Source of the DNA: Flavobacteriales bacterium | GTDB lineage: Bacteria > Bacteroidota > Bacteroidia > Flavobacteriales > Flavobacteriaceae | Assembly (NCBI GenBank): GCA_026983815.1 | Contig: JALSTJ010000449.1 | Location: 1-6,050, forward strand | DNA length: 6,050 bases | Direction of reading: 5' to 3' | In this document: piece after piece, positions 5,900 to 6,050 of the stretch | Position numbering within the stretch: the stretch's first letter is position 1 | How the letters are laid out: each line of letters begins with the position of its first letter | The notes under the pieces: model-generated | The model's input: the letters and a program-made list of their open reading frames with translations, nothing else | Database searches by the model: none | Told to the model about the DNA's origin: nothing | Position numbers and translations under genes: made by a program

Positions 5900-5933
5900 T
5901 TTAAACATTTTATTCTTATAAAATTCTGTAATC

Positions 5934-6050
5934 TTATATTTTGGTGAGTTTTATTAAATATTCAGCCAATCTCTTATCATCATTGAGACAGGCTAATACT
6001 TTATATTCTTTAATACCGTAATTTTTTGCCCTTTGTGCATATTCTATTTT
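5934..6050 (-). CDS. C-terminal end of an unidentified gene, cut by the right window edge
   Basis: On the minus strand the frame read from base 6050 is open for 38 codons and ends at TAA (5934-5936). It reads KIEYAQRAKNYGIKEYKV and then LACLNDDKRLAEYLIKLTKI. The residue mix is that of a real soluble, mostly helical protein end (alternating charged and hydrophobic residues). The gene would be convergent with the T9SS cargo gene, with the 5864-5899 hairpin between them. The helix pattern EYAQRAKNYG...LNDDKRLAEYL is loosely like a TPR-type helical repeat, but this is too short to assign. The family is not recognised. Confidence 0.6.
   Translation of the reverse strand, partial: KIEYAQRAKNYGIKEYKVLACLNDDKRLAEYLIKLTKI

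Noticed and set aside
1..6050. Possible defence, mobile or CRISPR system
   Set aside because: No nuclease, recombinase, transposase, reverse transcriptase, toxin-antitoxin pair, spaced direct repeats or terminal inverted repeats of an insertion sequence could be seen on either strand.

Overview
The window looks like chromosomal DNA from a member of the Bacteroidota, most likely the Flavobacteriia. The evidence is strong A/T richness, gene starts preceded by A-rich sequence rather than a clear Shine-Dalgarno motif, and a secreted protein ending in a type A type IX secretion (T9SS) sorting domain. A predicted lipoprotein related to the DUF4369/TlpA-type proteins common in that phylum points the same way. 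No rRNA, tRNA, CRISPR array, insertion sequence, phage gene or recognisable defence cassette is visible.

Layout. (1) Bases 1-641, plus: the 3' part of a SpoU/TrmH-family RNA 2'-O-methyltransferase whose N-terminus lies off the left edge. (2) 638-2023, plus: a putative lipoprotein whose start overlaps the methyltransferase stop (ATGA). Its C-terminal domain looks like a TlpA/thioredoxin fold that has lost the CxxC site. (3) 2091-3020 and 3013-3324, plus: an 8-bp-overlapping pair encoding a CbpA-type DnaJ co-chaperone and its small CbpM-type modulator. (4) A compact two-way hairpin terminator at about 3323-3348 separates this pair from (5) 3347-3802, minus: a small exported thioredoxin-like protein with an intact CPPC. 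(6) 3803-3928: an extremely A/T-rich divergent intergenic region with nested inverted repeats. (7) 3929-5857, plus: a 642-residue modular secreted protein (choice-of-anchor J-like, FN3, two PPAND/PPC-like repeats, T9SS CTD). (8) A 17-bp perfect hairpin at 5864-5899. (9) 5934-6050, minus: the last 38 codons of an unidentified gene running in from the right edge.

Functionally this is mostly housekeeping plus envelope and secretome. CbpA/CbpM should act together: J-protein stimulation of DnaK, held in check by CbpM. The lipoprotein and the small exported thioredoxin both relate to the thioredoxin fold, one apparently non-catalytic and one apparently catalytic, but nothing shows that they work together. 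I see no convincing new multi-gene system. The most unusual items are the cysteine-less TlpA-like lipoprotein, the repeat cluster between the divergent genes, and the architecture of the T9SS cargo protein.
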